The position numbers and the translations under genes are program-made. 64,000 nt of DNA, taken from the NCBI RefSeq assembly GCF_900109265.1, contig NZ_FNZM01000014.1, positions 62,001 to 126,000 of the forward strand, written 5' to 3'. This DNA is from Paraburkholderia tropica. Its GTDB lineage: Bacteria > Pseudomonadota > Gammaproteobacteria > Burkholderiales > Burkholderiaceae. The notes under the pieces were generated by a model. The model ran no database searches, was not told the DNA's origin, and worked only from the letters and a program-made list of their open reading frames with translations. Each line of letters begins with the position of its first letter. The stretch's first letter is position 1. This document shows, one piece after another, positions 62,510-64,000 of this stretch.

Positions 62510-64000
62510 ATGACGACCTTGAACACTTCCCTGCGCGGTCTCGCGCTCGCGGTTGCGCTGGCGACGCCCTGCATGACGTGGGCGCAAGCCGCGCCTGACA
62601 CGGCACCGGACGCCGCACCTGTCGCCGCGCGCTATGGCGAACTCGCGAATCTGCCGTTCCCCGGCGGCTTTCCGGCGCCCCAATCGGTCCAGACGCTGCA
62701 AGACGAATGGCTGTTCCAGCGCGCGGTCCAGACGTATATCTGGGCCATTCCCGCGCTCAACGTGTACGCGATGAAGGAAGGCTCGGAACGCAAGTTCGGC
62801 ACGGGTTACAACGTGCTGCCGATCTTCAAGGAACGGCTCGACGCGCGCACGCAGATCACCACGCCGAATTCGGACGTAATCTACGCGCTCGGCTATCTCG
62901 ACGTGGGCAAGGACGGCCCGATGGTGATCGAGGTGCCGCCCGGCCTGCAAGGCATTCTCGACGACTTCTTCCAGCGCCCGATCTGCGGGCCGAAGCTCGA
63001 AGGCCATGTGATGTGCGGCGACGTCGGCCTGCCCGGTCCCGACAAGGGCAAGGGCGGCAAATATCTCGTGCTGCCGCCGGGTTACGACGGCCCGGTTCCC
63101 GAGGGCTATTACGTCTATCGCTCGCGCACGAACGGCGTGTTCGTGTTCTGGCGCGGCTTCTTCAAGAATCCGAAAGCACTCGCGCAACCGGTCGGCGTGC
63201 TGGAGCAGACGAAGATCTATCCGCTCGGTCAGCAGGCGAATGCGAAACCCATGCAGTTTCCCGACGCGTCGGGCGTGCCCATCAACATGCTGTATCCGAC
63301 CGATGGCAGCGCGTTCGACATGCTCTCGCGTTTCATCGACAGCGAGTATCCCGATCCCGCCGACATGGAAATGCGCGGCATGGCCGCGAGTCTCGGCATC
63401 GTCAAGGGGCAGCCGTTCAAGCCGGACCCGCGCACGCGCAAGATCCTCGACGACGCCGCGCGCACGGCCGCGAAGATGGCGCGCGTGATTGCCGTCGCGC
63501 CGCCCGCGAACACCTATGCGCAGAAGTGGTATCCGGACCGGCAGTGGCTCAACGTGTTTCCGGGCAATGCGGAATTCACGTCGCCGACCTTCAACTACAT
63601 CGACATTCGCACTGGCTTCTTCACCTACGCGTACTCGGCAAGCCCGGGCATGGCCGTCAGCATGGTGAACGTGGGCGCGAAATATCCCACGGCGTTCAAG
63701 GACGCGCAGGGCCGTTTCCTGACGGGCGAGCACACCTACAAGCTGCATCTGCCTGCGGGCATTCCGGCGCATATCTTCTGGTCGGTCGCGGCCTACGACG
63801 CGTGGAGCGCGTCGGGATTGCAGAACGGCCAGGCGTTCCCGTCGATCAACACGATGGACGAGCCCGCGAAGAACGCCGATGGTTCGATCGACATCGTGTT
63901 CGGACCGAAGCAGCCCGCCGACGTCAATGTGAAGAACTACATCCGCACGCTGCCGGACAAGGGCTTTTTCGTGATCCTGCGTTTGTATGGCCCGACGCAG
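62510..64000 (+). CDS. DUF1254/DUF1214 protein, exported form, 3' end cut by window
   Basis: From ATG 62510 (GGAGGAGA just upstream) 497 codons stay open to the end of the window. It has a signal peptide (MTTLNTSLRGLALAVALATPCMTWA). DUF1254 blocks are FQRAVQTYIWAIPALNVYAM and TPNSDVIYALGYLDVGKDGPMVIEVP. Further on are YRSRTNGVFVFWRGFF and HIFWSVAAYDAWSASGLQN of DUF1214. It is the longest of the four paralogues and of a different subgroup (a DUF1254 protein with an insertion at about 150-190). The last visible residues ILRLYGPTQ are near the expected C terminus, where about 15 residues are missing. Confidence 0.88.
   Translation, partial: MTTLNTSLRGLALAVALATPCMTWAQAAPDTAPDAAPVAARYGELANLPFPGGFPAPQSVQTLQDEWLFQRAVQTYIWAIPALNVYAMKEGSERKFGTGYNVLPIFKERLDARTQITTPNSDVIYALGYLDVGKDGPMVIEVPPGLQGILDDFFQRPICGPKLEGHVMCGDVGLPGPDKGKGGKYLVLPPGYDGPVPEGYYVYRSRTNGVFVFWRGFFKNPKALAQPVGVLEQTKIYPLGQQANAKPMQFPDASGVPINMLYPTDGSAFDMLSRFIDSEYPDPADMEMRGMAASLGIVKGQPFKPDPRTRKILDDAARTAAKMARVIAVAPPANTYAQKWYPDRQWLNVFPGNAEFTSPTFNYIDIRTGFFTYAYSASPGMAVSMVNVGAKYPTAFKDAQGRFLTGEHTYKLHLPAGIPAHIFWSVAAYDAWSASGLQNGQAFPSINTMDEPAKNADGSIDIVFGPKQPADVNVKNYIRTLPDKGFFVILRLYGPTQ

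Overview
The window is a 64 kb, GC-rich, densely coded chromosomal segment of a betaproteobacterium. It most likely comes from Burkholderiaceae, in the Burkholderia/Paraburkholderia/Caballeronia group. Pointers are the hopanoid C-3 methylase HpnR, a SYLF-domain lipoprotein of the BPSL1445 type, the aerobic 2-aminobenzoyl-CoA gene set, a ProQ with a long basic tail, and strong G/C third-position bias. No tRNA, rRNA, CRISPR array, transposase or integrase was seen. This is reading by eye; no database search was run.

Layout. 1-5.6 kb: 3' part of a GntP-type permease, hpnR, a LysR regulator and the respiratory D-lactate dehydrogenase dld. 5.6-10.2 kb (minus strand): a DUF4410 lipoprotein, an EF-hand protein / OmpR-type regulator / EnvZ-type kinase operon, and a secreted protein with 55-residue repeats. 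10.6-12.8 kb: a sterol-desaturase-family enzyme, an SDR and a Gly/Tyr-rich lipoprotein. 12.9-17.5 kb (minus): DUF2946 protein, TonB-dependent receptor and PepSY membrane protein, an arrangement typical of copper-linked uptake. 18-22 kb (minus): an RcsB/RcsC-like phosphorelay. 22.3-24 kb: small envelope proteins.

24-30 kb: an IorA/IorB-like oxidoreductase pair, a hotdog thioesterase, a MarR regulator and a cyclase-family hydrolase (isatin hydrolase / kynurenine formamidase fold). 30-40.6 kb: an FNR-box-preceded CBS-BON protein, surE, an AI-2E-family exporter, a zinc-finger ClpG-type disaggregase, a Tat-exported alpha/beta hydrolase, a divergent thioredoxin / CcdA pair and an FKBP isomerase. 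41-49 kb (minus): a seven-gene operon for aerobic CoA-dependent 2-aminobenzoate (anthranilate) breakdown, with 2-aminobenzoyl-CoA monooxygenase/reductase, SDR, MarR, enoyl-CoA hydratase, acyl-CoA dehydrogenase, RidA and CoA ligase. 49.7-55.6 kb: OpgC-like protein, SDR, proQ, LysR and an MFS transporter. 55.7-64 kb: four DUF1254/DUF1214 paralogues, two cytosolic and two exported, interrupted by a lytic transglycosylase and a class I aldolase. The last paralogue runs off the window.

The most interesting idea is that the 24-30 kb and 41-49 kb loci form one pathway. The cyclase would open isatin to isatinate (an arylglyoxylate). IorAB would oxidatively decarboxylate it to 2-aminobenzoyl-CoA, which is the substrate of the 790-residue flavoprotein. 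Shared operator-like sequences in front of iorA, the cyclase and the abm operon support co-regulation. Other leads are a probable copper-responsive DUF2946 upstream ORF, an array of TGTATCG/CGATACA sites between a thioredoxin gene and a CcdA gene, and the DUF1254 array.
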